Source: Bifidobacterium breve (GTDB lineage: Bacteria; Actinomycetota; Acidimicrobiia; Acidimicrobiales; Ilumatobacteraceae). Taken from it: a DNA stretch of 59,273 nt. Below are positions 1 through 8,259 of the stretch, piece by piece. The notes beneath the pieces were generated by a model that saw only the letters and a list, made by a program, of their open reading frames with translations, ran no database searches and had not been told where the DNA came from. The stretch lies in NCBI GenBank assembly GCA_945862045.1, contig CAMAWR010000011.1, positions 1-59,273 on the forward strand, given 5' to 3'. Numbering within the stretch: position 1 is the first letter of the stretch; each line of letters begins with the position of its first letter. The position numbers and the translations under genes were made by a program.

Positions 1-375
1 GTGCCGATCATCGAACCCGAGATCGACATCAAGAGCCCGCAAAAAGGGGCTGCCGAGGCACTATTGCGTAACGCCATCTTGGCTGAGCTCAATCAGCGGC
101 CGGCTGCACAGCCAGTGATGCTCAAACTCACCTTGCCCGACTCCGCCAACTTTTATGCCGAGTTGGTTCGGCACCCCGGTGTTCTGCGAGTGGTGGCATT
201 GTCGGGTGGGTATTCGCGCGACGTCGCCAACAAAAAACTGAGTGAGAATCACGGTGTGATCGCCAGTTTTTCACGCGCCCTCACTGAGGGGTTGTCCGCC
301 CAGCAGAGCGAGGGCGAGTTCGATGCCCTGCTTGATGCCACAATTGCGGGTATTTACGGTGCGTCAATCACCTGA
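1..375 (+). CDS. fda: Fructose-bisphosphate aldolase class I, C-terminal part
   Basis: This is the 3' end of a gene that begins before the window; the GTG at position 1 is most likely an internal codon. The 124 visible residues match the C-terminal third of small class I fructose-bisphosphate aldolases of the Staphylococcus type, with the stretches [19 protein letters not shown] and [20 protein letters not shown]. The enzyme interconverts fructose-1,6-bisphosphate with two triose phosphates in glycolysis and gluconeogenesis in the cytosol. The Schiff-base lysine would lie upstream and cannot be checked. The family call is firm from the end sequence. A phosphofructokinase gene lies about 8 kb downstream, but not in the same operon. 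Confidence 0.9.
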   Translation: MPIIEPEIDIKSPQKGAAEALLRNAILAELNQRPAAQPVMLKLTLPDSANFYAELVRHPGVLRVVALSGGYSRDVANKKLSENHGVIASFSRALTEGLSAQQSEGEFDALLDATIAGIYGASIT

Positions 376-403
376 GCCACAAGTCTCAATTCGTATCCAC
401 TGT

Positions 404-418
404 GACGTTTGAAACGTC
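404..418 (+). terminator. Short inverted repeat after the aldolase gene
   Basis: Positions 404-410 and 412-418 are perfectly complementary around a single base, so the RNA could form a 6 bp stem with a 3 nt loop. It lies between the aldolase stop and the start of the next small gene. No T-run follows, so a classical intrinsic terminator is not shown. It could equally be an operator for the small membrane genes. Confidence 0.3.
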
Positions 419-433
419 TGATAAACAAGAGGT

Positions 434-628
434 ATGAAACCTAGACAAATTTTGTTAATCACCACTTTGCTGGCCGCCGGCGGAAGCTTGGCGATGAGTG
501 TGTTCATTTACTTCTCTAACAGCAGTTCGGTGGACCAGAAGCTCAACGGCATCTACGTTGGCACCTGGGTGCCGTCAATCTTGGCGTTAGGGGCTTTTCT
601 CGTAGTGGCCCAACGCAAGACGGATTGA
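434..628 (+). CDS. Small two-helix membrane protein, unidentified
   Basis: A 64-residue protein with two hydrophobic segments, about residues 5-27 and 42-59, separated by a polar loop rich in Ser and Asn. The N-terminus is basic (MKPRQ) and the C-terminus ends in a charged tail (QRKTD), so both ends are probably cytoplasmic. I recognise no family. A second very small membrane gene begins 1 nt after its stop codon, so the two are probably co-transcribed and may act together. Base composition is like the neighbours. It could be a subunit or regulator of a membrane complex, but nothing in the sequence says which. Confidence 0.55.
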   Translation: MKPRQILLITTLLAAGGSLAMSVFIYFSNSSSVDQKLNGIYVGTWVPSILALGAFLVVAQRKTD

Positions 629-629
629 T

Positions 630-755
630 ATGGGCCAAGGTGCGCTGTTCGGCTTCGGCTGCGTGATCTTTTTTATTGTTGCCACGGGTGGGTTTTTATT
701 CGCCATGATGACGGTGCGCGAATCAGTCGATCGAGAACGCGAGACATCCCGCTAA
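630..755 (+). CDS. 41-residue single-helix membrane protein, unidentified
   Basis: ATG at 630 opens a 41-codon frame ending at TAA 753-755. The protein has one hydrophobic, Gly/Phe-rich segment from about residue 4 to 28, followed by a charged tail of alternating acidic and basic residues (VRESVDRERETSR). The start lies 1 nt beyond the stop of the preceding small membrane gene, a spacing typical of translational coupling. I do not recognise a family. A chance frame is possible at this length. The single-helix design and tight coupling argue for a real gene. Confidence 0.45.
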   Translation: MGQGALFGFGCVIFFIVATGGFLFAMMTVRESVDRERETSR

Positions 756-769
756 TTTGCACATCACGT

Positions 770-843
770 TGGAGCGGGCGACCGGAATCGAACCGGCGTG
801 ATCAGCTTGGAAGGCTGAAGTTCTACCACTGAACTACACCCGC
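770..843 (-). tRNA. tRNA-Gly (anticodon TCC)
   Basis: Read on the minus strand this is a complete cloverleaf. The acceptor GCGGGTG pairs with CGCCCGC, with one G-U. The D-arm contains AGTGGTAGA, the anticodon loop is CTTCCAA and the T-loop TTCGATT. The discriminator is T and the 3' CCA is encoded (770-772). It decodes GGA and GGG codons. The flanking aldehyde dehydrogenase gene lies just upstream on the same strand. A possible -10 (TACGAT on the minus strand, 859-864) sits about 15 nt before the 5' end. Confidence 0.95.
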
Positions 844-858
844 AAAAGTGCCGTCTCA

Positions 859-864
859 ATCGTA
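859..864 (-). promoter_or_regulatory. Possible -10 element of tRNA-Gly(TCC)
   Basis: TACGAT on the minus strand, 15 nt before the mature tRNA 5' end, fits TANNNT. It lies in the 22 nt between the aldehyde dehydrogenase stop codon and the tRNA. No convincing -35 is seen. Confidence 0.35.
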
Positions 865-865
865 C

Positions 866-2293
866 TTAGAGCTGCATGCTCTTTATCTCGAGGAACTCCT
901 CGAAGCCGTATTCGCCGTACTCGCGTCCGTTGCCCGACTGCTTGTAACCGCCGAACGGGGCGTTGGGGTTGAAATTGCCGCCGTTGACTTCAACTTGTCC
1001 GGTGCGCATTCGACGAGCGACTGCCGTTGCTTTGTCTTTGTCGGCAAGCCACACGCCGCCCGCCAAGCCGTAGTCGGTGGCGTTGGCGATACGGACTGCG
1101 TCGTCGATGTCGTTGTAGGCGATGATGCTGAGCACCGGGCCGAAGATTTCTTCACGGGCAATCGTCATGTCGGTGGTTACCTGCGAAAACACGGTCGGCA
1201 AGACGTAGTAACCCTTCGTTACTCCTTCTGGCACTCCGACGCCACCAACGAGCAATTTCGCGCCTTCGTCGATGCCTTTTTGGATGTAACTGTTCACGCG
1301 ATCGCGTTGCGCGGCAGATGCAAGTGGTCCGAGGTTCATACCTTCGGTGAACGGGTCGCATGGCTTCATTGCGCTGGCTGCTGCTGCTGCATGCTCTTCG
1401 GCCTCGGCGAGGCGGGACTTGGGCACCAACATGCGGGTGAGTGCCGAGCAGGTTTGACCGCTGTTCAAGAATGCCTTGCCGACGCCTGACTTCACGGCCT
1501 TGCCGAAGGTCTCTGCATCGAGATCGTCCCCGATGATGTTGGCCGACTTACCACCCAACTCCAGCGCCACTCGCTTGATGCTCTCGGCACCAACCTGCAT
1601 GACGCGCTTGCCGGCGCGGGTGCTGCCGGTGAACGAAACCATGTCAACGAGTGGGTGCCCGGCAATGGCTTCACCGACCACGGGGCCCGTGCCGGTGACC
1701 ATGTTGAACACACCTGCTGGCAGGCCGACCTCATCGATAATTTCAGCAAGCATAAACGCATCAAGTGGCGCAACCTCGCTGGGCTTCAACACCACGGTGC
1801 AGCCAGCCGCCATTGCGAAGGCGACCTTGGCGGCAATTTGATGCAGCGGGTAGTTCCAGGGTGTGATGCAGCCGACAACACCGATTGGTTCGCGCACCAC
1901 CAGAGAACTACCGACTTCCTTGCTGTAAGCGAACTTCTCGGCGATTGCCGCGGCCTGCTTGAAGCTGTTGATCGGCAGACCAACCTGCACGAGTTGGCTC
2001 AACATCTTCGACATGCCGGTCTCACGCGAAATAGCTGTGGCGATTTCGTCCATGCGGCCTGCCAAGCCGTCGCCGATACGACTCATGTACTTGGCACGCT
2101 CTTGTGCGTCGAGTGCTGCCCACGCGTCGAACGCTGCATGTGCAGCTTGAGCGGCGGCATCAACATCGGCAGCTGTGCCGGCAGGAATAGTTGCCATCAC
2201 GGATTCGTCGGTGGAGTCGAACACTTGAATGGTGTCTTTGTTGGAAGCTGCTACCCATGCACCGTTGATATAGAACTTTTGGTAATTGGTCAT
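866..2293 (-). CDS. NAD(P)-dependent aldehyde dehydrogenase
   Basis: A full-length 475-residue ALDH-superfamily enzyme that oxidises an aldehyde to a carboxylate with NAD(P). Visible family marks are PWNYP (about 145-149), the Rossmann-loop FTGST (221-225), the general base Glu in LELGGK (about 245) and the catalytic Cys in SGQTC (about 282). The C-terminal [22 protein letters not shown] is characteristic of the family. I start at ATG 2293; a GTG six bases upstream (2299) would add two residues. It is divergent from the metal-transport operon, with about 70 bp between. Substrate cannot be deduced. Its closest look is to broad-range ALDHs of the DhaS/AldA kind. Confidence 0.9.
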   Translation of the reverse strand: MTNYQKFYINGAWVAASNKDTIQVFDSTDESVMATIPAGTAADVDAAAQAAHAAFDAWAALDAQERAKYMSRIGDGLAGRMDEIATAISRETGMSKMLSQLVQVGLPINSFKQAAAIAEKFAYSKEVGSSLVVREPIGVVGCITPWNYPLHQIAAKVAFAMAAGCTVVLKPSEVAPLDAFMLAEIIDEVGLPAGVFNMVTGTGPVVGEAIAGHPLVDMVSFTGSTRAGKRVMQVGAESIKRVALELGGKSANIIGDDLDAETFGKAVKSGVGKAFLNSGQTCSALTRMLVPKSRLAEAEEHAAAAASAMKPCDPFTEGMNLGPLASAAQRDRVNSYIQKGIDEGAKLLVGGVGVPEGVTKGYYVLPTVFSQVTTDMTIAREEIFGPVLSIIAYNDIDDAVRIANATDYGLAGGVWLADKDKATAVARRMRTGQVEVNGGNFNPNAPFGGYKQSGNGREYGEYGFEEFLEIKSMQL

Positions 2294-2365
2294 ACCCACA
2301 TACTGCCAGCAGCAGTAGCAGGTATCGTTATCCGAACTTCACCCGCTGAAACTCGGTAACCCCCA

Positions 2366-3427
2366 ATGAAACTCCTTATAAAGCGGTTCACTGCTGTGTG
2401 TCTCGTGGTTTCAGTGGCCGTATTGGTCGCCTGCAGCACTGACGACGCCACTGACAGCGCCACTAACAGTGAAATCACAGCTCAAAATTGTGTAGTGGGT
2501 GCCCCGCTTGTGGGTCGGGCACCACGTGTCGTGGCCACGGTGGCCCCCATCACCAGCTTGGTTGCTCAGGTAGTTGGCGATACTGGCGCAAGCATCGTGG
2601 GGCTCGTTCCTGAAGGCACGAACTCGCACACCTTCGAGCCGCCGCCCAGTGCCGCCGCGGTGCTCGAGCAGGCCGATGTGGTGTTCATGAATGGCCTCGT
2701 GCTCGAAGAACCCACGAAAGATCTGGCACAAAGCAATATCGGCACTGCCGCTGTGCTGTGCGAACTCGGCACCTTCGTGTTGCCCGAAAGCGAATGGCTG
2801 TACGACTTTTCATTCCCCAAAGAAGGTGGAAAACCCAACCCACACCTGTGGACGAACCCACCAATGGCCAAGCAGTATGCCGAAGTAGTGCTGCAGGTGT
2901 TGTCGGGGCTCGACCCGACGAACGCCGCGCAGTATCAAAGTAACTTCAACCTGGTTGCCGAGCAGATCGACCAGTTGGATGCCGCAATGGCAGTGGCAAC
3001 CCTGACGATTCCTGCCACGGCGCGGTTGCTGCTTACGTATCACGATGCCTATGGGTATTTCGCCAAGCACTACGGGTGGACCGTCGTCGGTGCAATTCAG
3101 CCGTCATCGTTCGATGAGCCAACACCCAAAGACGTCGCCGATCTCATCGCTCAGGTTCGGGAACGAAAAGTTCGGGCAATCTTCGGTAGTGAGGTCTTCC
3201 CATCATCAATCCTCGATCAGATTGGGGCCGAAACCAGCACTCGCTATATCGACGTGCTTCGCGACGACGACTTGCCCGGTGTGTCGGGTGACGACGCACA
3301 CTCATGGCAGGGGCTCATGCAGTTCAACTTCATCACCATGATTGAAGCGCTCGGTGGTGATGCGAGCGCGTTGCGAGCCCTTAGCATGGCTTTACCGGTG
3401 GCCGACTCTGCGCGGTACACCCAATGA
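2366..3427 (+). CDS. znuA: Zinc/manganese ABC transporter, substrate-binding lipoprotein (ZnuA type)
   Basis: A 353-residue cluster A-I metal-binding protein. The N-terminus is a lipoprotein signal with lipobox VLVAC, giving acylated Cys23. The mature protein has VVATVAPITSLVAQVVG and then NSHTFEPPPS with the first metal His. NPHLWTNP carries the second, the YHDAYGYFAKHYG block a third, and an Asp/Glu-containing C-terminal lobe follows. It lacks the long His-rich loop of many ZnuA proteins. It would bind a divalent metal outside the membrane and hand it to the permease encoded two genes downstream. Zinc is favoured by family appearance, but manganese cannot be excluded. An SD-led ATPase gene follows after 18 bp. 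Confidence 0.85.
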   Translation: MKLLIKRFTAVCLVVSVAVLVACSTDDATDSATNSEITAQNCVVGAPLVGRAPRVVATVAPITSLVAQVVGDTGASIVGLVPEGTNSHTFEPPPSAAAVLEQADVVFMNGLVLEEPTKDLAQSNIGTAAVLCELGTFVLPESEWLYDFSFPKEGGKPNPHLWTNPPMAKQYAEVVLQVLSGLDPTNAAQYQSNFNLVAEQIDQLDAAMAVATLTIPATARLLLTYHDAYGYFAKHYGWTVVGAIQPSSFDEPTPKDVADLIAQVRERKVRAIFGSEVFPSSILDQIGAETSTRYIDVLRDDDLPGVSGDDAHSWQGLMQFNFITMIEALGGDASALRALSMALPVADSARYTQ

Positions 3428-3445
3428 TGCCTGCAGGAGATTGCA

Positions 3446-4249
3446 ATGAATAAAGGGACGCTGATTCGCTGCGACGCACTCGGTGTCGCGTATGGCGCCG
3501 GTTTCGTGCTGGAAAATGTCACGATGCACATTCACCGTGGTGAGTTCGTTGGCATCGTGGGGCCATCGGGGTCGGGTAAAACTTCTCTGCTGCGAGCAAT
3601 CACTGGTTCGTTGGCAGCTGCGCGGGGCTCGGTTGAAGTAACCCGTGGCACTCGTATCGGATACGTGCCCCAGGTCGAATCGGTCGACTGGAACTTTCCG
3701 ATTACGGTCGGCGAGGTGTTGGCCATGACCCGCACGCGTCGGCACTGGCCGCGCACGTCGCCCAGTGAACGTGCTGAGATGGCCGACGTGCTTGATGGCT
3801 TGGGGTTGAACGGTTTAGAAGGTCGCCATATTCGTGAACTCAGTGGTGGCCAGCAACAGCGCGTGTTCGTGGCTCGGGCAATGTTCGGCAAGCCCGACAT
3901 TTTGATATTGGACGAACCGACCAGCGGCGTCGACGTGCGCACGCGCCACGAGATTTTGCATCTATTGCGCGACCTGCACGGCAAAGGGAGCACGATTCTG
4001 CTCACCACACACGACCTCAACGGCTTGGCATCGCACCTGCCGCGGCTCGTATGCCTGAATCGTGAGGTGATCGCCGACGGTTCACCGCGCGAAACGTTGA
4101 TTCCCGAAGTTTTGGAGCGCACGTACGGTGCACCATTGCACGTGCTGGAACATGGCGGTATGCCGATCGTGCTCGACCACGACTACAGATCGTCTGAGTT
4201 ACTGCGTGATACCGAGCGGCAAATGCGATCAGAACGCGAAACACTTTGA
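3446..4249 (+). CDS. znuC: Metal ABC transporter ATP-binding protein (ZnuC type)
   Basis: A 267-residue ABC ATPase. It has Walker A GPSGSGKT, a Q-loop in VPQVE, the signature LSGGQQQR, Walker B ILILDEPTSG and the switch His in LTTHDL. The VDWNFPITVGEVL stretch after the Q-loop is typical of metal-importer ATPases of the MntA/ZnuC group. A clear Shine-Dalgarno AGGAGA (3435-3440) lies 5 nt before the ATG. The stop codon overlaps the TTG start of the permease gene, so the two are translationally coupled. It energises import of the metal caught by the upstream lipoprotein. Confidence 0.9.
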   Translation: MNKGTLIRCDALGVAYGAGFVLENVTMHIHRGEFVGIVGPSGSGKTSLLRAITGSLAAARGSVEVTRGTRIGYVPQVESVDWNFPITVGEVLAMTRTRRHWPRTSPSERAEMADVLDGLGLNGLEGRHIRELSGGQQQRVFVARAMFGKPDILILDEPTSGVDVRTRHEILHLLRDLHGKGSTILLTTHDLNGLASHLPRLVCLNREVIADGSPRETLIPEVLERTYGAPLHVLEHGGMPIVLDHDYRSSELLRDTERQMRSERETL

Positions 4250-5100
4250 TCACTATTGCCCTTGACCTGTTGGCGCCGTACGACTTTGCATTTTTTCAGC
4301 GTGGCATGGTGGCAGCCACGCTGGCCGGTGCGTTGTGCGGTGTGCTCGGTGTATTCGTGGTCTTGCGTGGCATGAGCTACATCGGTCATGGTTTGTCGCA
4401 CGCAGTGTTTGGTGGGGCGGCTGCATCGGCAGTGATGTCGATCAATTTTTTCGTCGGAGCCGGTATCTGGGGCGTCATCTCGGGGGTACTGATCGGTCGA
4501 ATTGCACGCCAGAAAATCATCGGTGCGGATGCCGCAATCGGCATCGTGACCACGGCGAGTTTTGCCGGGGGCATTGCACTGCTCAACCGCTACGGGCAGG
4601 CCCGCAAAAGCATCGAAGCGGTGTTGTTCGGCAGCGTGCTCGGCGTGTCGTGGGCTGACATCGCAGCAATCGCGGCAGTGTCGTTGGCCGTTGGGGCCAT
4701 CGTGTTGTTTGCCTATCGGGCGTTTCTTTTTGCCACGTTCGACCCACAGGTGGCAACCGTGTCGGGAGAGCGTGTCGCAGCAATCGAAGTCATATTGATG
4801 GTCATGTTGTCGGTCACCATTTTGGTGACCATGCGCGTGATAGGAACCTTGCTGATCTCGGCGTTACTGGTGATCCCGGCGGCAACGGCGCGGATGATCA
4901 CCAACTCGTTCTCGCGAATGCTGATGTTGTCACCAATTATTGGTGCCGCGTGCTGCCTGGTGGGGATGAATCTGTCGTACCACCTCGACACCAGTGCCGG
5001 CGCCACCATCATCTTGGTGGCTGCCGCAGTGTTTACTGCTACTTATTTGTTGGCTGGTCGGCGCGCGCGATTGCGAGTCGCCTCACTGCATCACCTTTAG
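4246..5100 (+). CDS. znuB: Metal ABC transporter permease (ZnuB type)
   Basis: A 284-residue polytopic membrane protein of the ABC-3 family with about eight hydrophobic segments. The family marks GALCGVLGVFVVLRGMSYIGHGLSHAVFGG near residues 27-56 and VIGTLLISALLVIPAATARM near 200 are clear. The TTG start at 4246 overlaps the ATPase stop by 4 bp. A later start inside the first polar stretch is possible but less economical. It forms the transmembrane channel of the importer. Its 3' end overlaps the convergent S51-like gene by 4 bp. Confidence 0.9.
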   Translation: MITIALDLLAPYDFAFFQRGMVAATLAGALCGVLGVFVVLRGMSYIGHGLSHAVFGGAAASAVMSINFFVGAGIWGVISGVLIGRIARQKIIGADAAIGIVTTASFAGGIALLNRYGQARKSIEAVLFGSVLGVSWADIAAIAAVSLAVGAIVLFAYRAFLFATFDPQVATVSGERVAAIEVILMVMLSVTILVTMRVIGTLLISALLVIPAATARMITNSFSRMLMLSPIIGAACCLVGMNLSYHLDTSAGATIILVAAAVFTATYLLAGRRARLRVASLHHL

Positions 5101-6377
5101 GTTCGCAGCACCCACTCCACACCGTCTTTGGTGTCACGTACTTCGACGCCAGCGGCCAGCAGTTGGTCGCGTACCAAGTCGGAAAGATCGAATCGTTTTT
5201 CACCGCGCACGGATGCCCGCACTGCCAGCAGACCGTTGACGAATGGCGCAACTACTGAGCGGGGGTCGCGCAAGCCATTGATGGCAATCTCGCCCAGTTT
5301 GGAAATCATCGCGCGCAGCGTTGACACCGCGCGATCTTGATCGGGGCCTTGCAAAGTGTCGACAGACCACGCACGAATTTCAGACTCGAGTGCCAGCACC
5401 GCCCCAACGGCGGCATCGGCATCGTGCTTCGAGATGGCCAGGTCGAATGCGTGGCGGTGTGCATCGACGGCTGCCGCCAGTGAAGTGGGCGTGGCTGGCC
5501 GTGTAGCGACGGGCTGGCTGGCGGTGGTGGTCGATACCGCGTTGGCTCGCGCAGAGGTTGATGCCCAAGTGAGTGACCGTAGTTCTGCAAGTGGGATGCT
5601 CGCCCCTGCTGGGAAGATCTTTTGGGCATCGCCCTTGCGCAGGGTGACGGTGGCATTGCCGACCACGTCGGCCACTTCGCGCTCTAAGTCGATGACCAGC
5701 CCGGTGTGCTCATCGACGCCGATGATGAACTCGTCGGCGTGCAGATGTGTTTCGAGCATGCGTAGGCGCGATTCACCGAGATAACAAAAGCGTGTGTCGT
5801 GGTTGCCGCCCTCGGCATTGTCAAAGTGTGGGATCACGGTTGCGCTAACGCCGATGTCGCTCAAGACGTTGAGGCCGTCGAGCCAGAAGGGGTCGATACC
5901 AGCTTTATAGATCTCGTACACCGGCACCGTATGGCAACCCAAGGTCAACGCCGCGGCTGAGGCGAATGTGATGATGCCACCGCTCTGTAATTTGTTGGCC
6001 AGCAGTGAGCGCATCGGCGTGCCCGTCCATTGCCGCAACGCGTAGGTCGGCGAGCCGGGGCCGGCGAACAGATAATGGGCATCATCTACGAGGCGCAAAC
6101 CCTTCTCGATCGCCACCGCATCGGGAGCGATTTCACCACCGGTTGGCTGTAGGCGGGTGAGCCCAGCCACCTGTAACTGCACATTCACACTCGTGGCGAA
6201 ATAATCGACGGCGCGCTGGGCAAGTTCGGATGCATTGGATTGAAATCCGTACGGCGTGTCAAGCACCACTGCACGCACGGGCGCTGGCAGCAGCGAAGTC
6301 AGTCGACGATGGGTCGACACCATCGTCGGTGCGGTTTCGCCCGAACCCATGATGGCCAGAATGCGGGGGAGTGTCAT
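5097..6377 (-). CDS. S51/type-1 amidotransferase-like protein fused to a cysteinyl-tRNA synthetase C-terminal-like tail
   Basis: A 426-residue two-part protein. Residues 1-260 look like the peptidase S51 / class I glutamine-amidotransferase-like fold. They carry IMGSGETAPTM near 9-19, LFAGPGSPTYALRQW near 103 and a nucleophile-elbow-like FASAAAL with Ser140, followed by HFDN and HTG. Residues 265-305 are an Ala/Thr/Ser linker. Residues 305-426 resemble the helical C-terminal extension of cysteinyl-tRNA synthetase, ending in a segment of the form FxLxDxxRDxLxxxGVEVxDTxxGxxW. The start at 6377 overlaps the hydrolase stop by 4 bp (ATGA). No CysRS catalytic HIGH or KMSKS motifs are present. Function is unknown. 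A hydrolase acting with the adjacent alpha/beta hydrolase is plausible. Confidence 0.7.
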   Translation of the reverse strand: MTLPRILAIMGSGETAPTMVSTHRRLTSLLPAPVRAVVLDTPYGFQSNASELAQRAVDYFATSVNVQLQVAGLTRLQPTGGEIAPDAVAIEKGLRLVDDAHYLFAGPGSPTYALRQWTGTPMRSLLANKLQSGGIITFASAAALTLGCHTVPVYEIYKAGIDPFWLDGLNVLSDIGVSATVIPHFDNAEGGNHDTRFCYLGESRLRMLETHLHADEFIIGVDEHTGLVIDLEREVADVVGNATVTLRKGDAQKIFPAGASIPLAELRSLTWASTSARANAVSTTTASQPVATRPATPTSLAAAVDAHRHAFDLAISKHDADAAVGAVLALESEIRAWSVDTLQGPDQDRAVSTLRAMISKLGEIAINGLRDPRSVVAPFVNGLLAVRASVRGEKRFDLSDLVRDQLLAAGVEVRDTKDGVEWVLRT

Positions 6378-7222
6378 GCCAAAAACCCGCTGATGATGTG
6401 TTCGTGCAGTGCTGCGGCCCAACGCTCGGGAAATTGAGCGTGCAGGTCGTGGTGGGCTGGCGAAAACCACTGCACTTTCACTCGCTCATTCTGCTTGGTG
6501 ATTGCGTCGTATTCGCGACGCTTCTCGCTCGCCCAGGCGTCGCCTGAGTCAGCCGGGGTGAACAGCACTGGCACCGTGATCGTCGGCAAGATGTCGTGCG
6601 GCCGGTGAGCCCAGAGGCCCCGCAACACTTTGATATGTCGGTCGAATGTCAGCCATGGGCTGATGGTGCCGTCGTCATGATGTTGCATGTTGGCCAGTGC
6701 GCCGGTGATCGCAGTTTCGGGCCATCCTGCGTACACCTGGCGCATCAGTCGAGCAAACGAATCAGCGCGACTCCCCGCCAAGCGCGGTGGTTTGAGCGCA
6801 TCGACACAGTCGTCCCACGAAGCGAATCGATCACACAGTTGGATGAGGCCACCATCCACCGCACAGACCCCACGCGTTGACCCTGGGTGACGATGCGCGA
6901 GTTCGACCACCACGTTGCCACCCCAGGACTGCCCCGCAACGACTGGTTGCTGCAGCCCGAGTTGGGCGATGAGTGTTGCAAGATCATCGACCACCGTTGC
7001 CATGTCGTAACCATCGTCGGGTTTGTCACTGAGGCCATGCCCGCGTTGGTCGAGCGACACCACGTGATAGCCGAGGTCGGCAAGTGCAATGGCCGCACCG
7101 TCCCACAAACGAGAATTGGAGGCCAAACCGTGCACCAACACGATGGTGGGTCGGGCGTTTGCGTGAGCCCATTCCCGAACAGCGAGACGAAGGTTGCCAA
7201 CCTGCACAAGCCGATGAGTCAT
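6374..7222 (-). CDS. Alpha/beta hydrolase
   Basis: A 282-residue alpha/beta-hydrolase-fold enzyme. It shows the oxyanion HG in VLVHGLASNS, the DQRGHGLSDKP segment, the nucleophile elbow GQSWGG (Ser near residue 97) and a C-terminal catalytic His in HHDLHAQFPE. The acid is probably Asp in FTPADSGDAW. It lacks a signal peptide, so it is cytosolic. It sits upstream of the S51-like fusion gene with a 4 bp overlap, so the two proteins are made from one message. Substrate is not predictable. Esterase, haloperoxidase-like and lactonase activities all occur in this family. Confidence 0.85.
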   Translation of the reverse strand: MTHRLVQVGNLRLAVREWAHANARPTIVLVHGLASNSRLWDGAAIALADLGYHVVSLDQRGHGLSDKPDDGYDMATVVDDLATLIAQLGLQQPVVAGQSWGGNVVVELAHRHPGSTRGVCAVDGGLIQLCDRFASWDDCVDALKPPRLAGSRADSFARLMRQVYAGWPETAITGALANMQHHDDGTISPWLTFDRHIKVLRGLWAHRPHDILPTITVPVLFTPADSGDAWASEKRREYDAITKQNERVKVQWFSPAHHDLHAQFPERWAAALHEHIISGFLA

Positions 7223-7253
7223 GATGATGTCTCAGTCACCATACCCGTGGCAA

Positions 7254-7259
7254 TAGCGT
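7254..7259 (+). promoter_or_regulatory. Leaderless-type -10 (TAGCGT) of the Fe(II)/2OG oxygenase gene
   Basis: TAGCGT ends 6 nt before the ATG at 7266, placing the expected transcription start at or next to the start codon. No Shine-Dalgarno fits between. No clear -35. Confidence 0.6.
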
Positions 7260-7265
7260 GGGCGT

Positions 7266-8240
7266 ATGGCCAACGACATTCTTGATGTCGATCTGCTGGC
7301 TTTTGAACAGGGCAACACGCAGCAGCAACGAGCGGTGGTCGATGGTGTGATGCGCAGCCTGGCGACGGGCTTCGTCTACACGAGCCATGATTTGTCAGAA
7401 GACCTGCTCGACACCACCTACGCGATGTTGTTCGAGTTTTTCAACAAGCCGCAAGCCGAAAAACGGGGTTACATCGCCGCGGGTGCCAATGGGCAAACTG
7501 GCTACACCGACGTATTGGTCGAAACTGCCGAGGTGAGCGACAAACCCGACTGGAAAGAAATGTTGAATTGGGGCAAGCAAGTTGAACCTGGTCACCCGAT
7601 GCGACGCAAATTTCCGCAGGCTTACCCCGACCAAGTGCTGCCCGAGGCGTCGGTGCCAGGCATCAGCAAAGTGTTGTACGCATTTCATGACGCGATGATC
7701 GATTTGCAAACACGCTTCTTGCGCATCATTGCGGTGGGTCTTGGCTGTAAAGATAGTTTCTTCGACCAGATGGTCGACAACGGTTGTGCATTGAACCGTG
7801 CCATTCGGTATCCGAGTATGAAAAACGTTCCAGGTGATGGCCACGTGTGGGCAGCCGAACATGGCGACATCAACCTGATTACTGCGTTGCCACGGGCCAC
7901 TGCCAGGGGCTTGCAGGTTAAGCACGACGGCAAATGGCTCGACGCAGTGCCGCCGGCCGGGCACGTAATTTTGAATACGGGCATCATGCTCGAGCGTCTC
8001 ACCAACGGCGTGATTCCGATCGGCTGGCACCGTGTGGTTGCCGACCCAAACTTTGACGGTGAGCGGTACAGCATCGTGCAGTTCTGTCACCCGCGACCGA
8101 GCACCTTGCTGGCACCGTTGCCAACTTGTGTGACCAAGGAAAACCCGTTGCGTTACCCCACGGTGACCGCCGGGGACGCGCTTGATGAAGTGATCTATCG
8201 CATCAACCTGGTCGAAGGCGCCCGCCGCGTTACCAGTTAG
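7266..8240 (+). CDS. Isopenicillin N synthase-family Fe(II)/2-oxoglutarate oxygenase
   Basis: A 324-residue non-haem iron dioxygenase with the plant-like/IPNS double-stranded beta-helix. Iron ligands are visible as HGD in AAEHGDINLIT (near residues 198-200) and the distal His in GWHRVV. The 2-oxoglutarate-binding RYS motif follows in GERYSIVQF. Soluble, no signal. The family covers gibberellin, ethylene-forming and antibiotic-ring enzymes, and in bacteria many uncharacterised members, so the substrate is open. It is probably read from its own leaderless promoter and precedes the phosphofructokinase gene by 19 bp on the same strand. Confidence 0.85.
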   Translation: MANDILDVDLLAFEQGNTQQQRAVVDGVMRSLATGFVYTSHDLSEDLLDTTYAMLFEFFNKPQAEKRGYIAAGANGQTGYTDVLVETAEVSDKPDWKEMLNWGKQVEPGHPMRRKFPQAYPDQVLPEASVPGISKVLYAFHDAMIDLQTRFLRIIAVGLGCKDSFFDQMVDNGCALNRAIRYPSMKNVPGDGHVWAAEHGDINLITALPRATARGLQVKHDGKWLDAVPPAGHVILNTGIMLERLTNGVIPIGWHRVVADPNFDGERYSIVQFCHPRPSTLLAPLPTCVTKENPLRYPTVTAGDALDEVIYRINLVEGARRVTS

Positions 8241-8259
8241 ATAACCGCGGTCTCATCTG

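Noticed and set aside
848-2359. Two long plus-strand open frames antisense to the aldehyde dehydrogenase gene
   Set aside because: They mirror the minus-strand ALDH frame, have no family similarity and show compositionally odd Cys/His/Arg-rich translations. The ALDH with complete active-site motifs explains the region.
6378-6470. N-terminal extension of the S51-like protein
   Set aside because: The extra 31 residues would overlap the hydrolase gene, are Arg/Ser-rich and do not look conserved. ATG 6377 with the ATGA overlap is the natural start.
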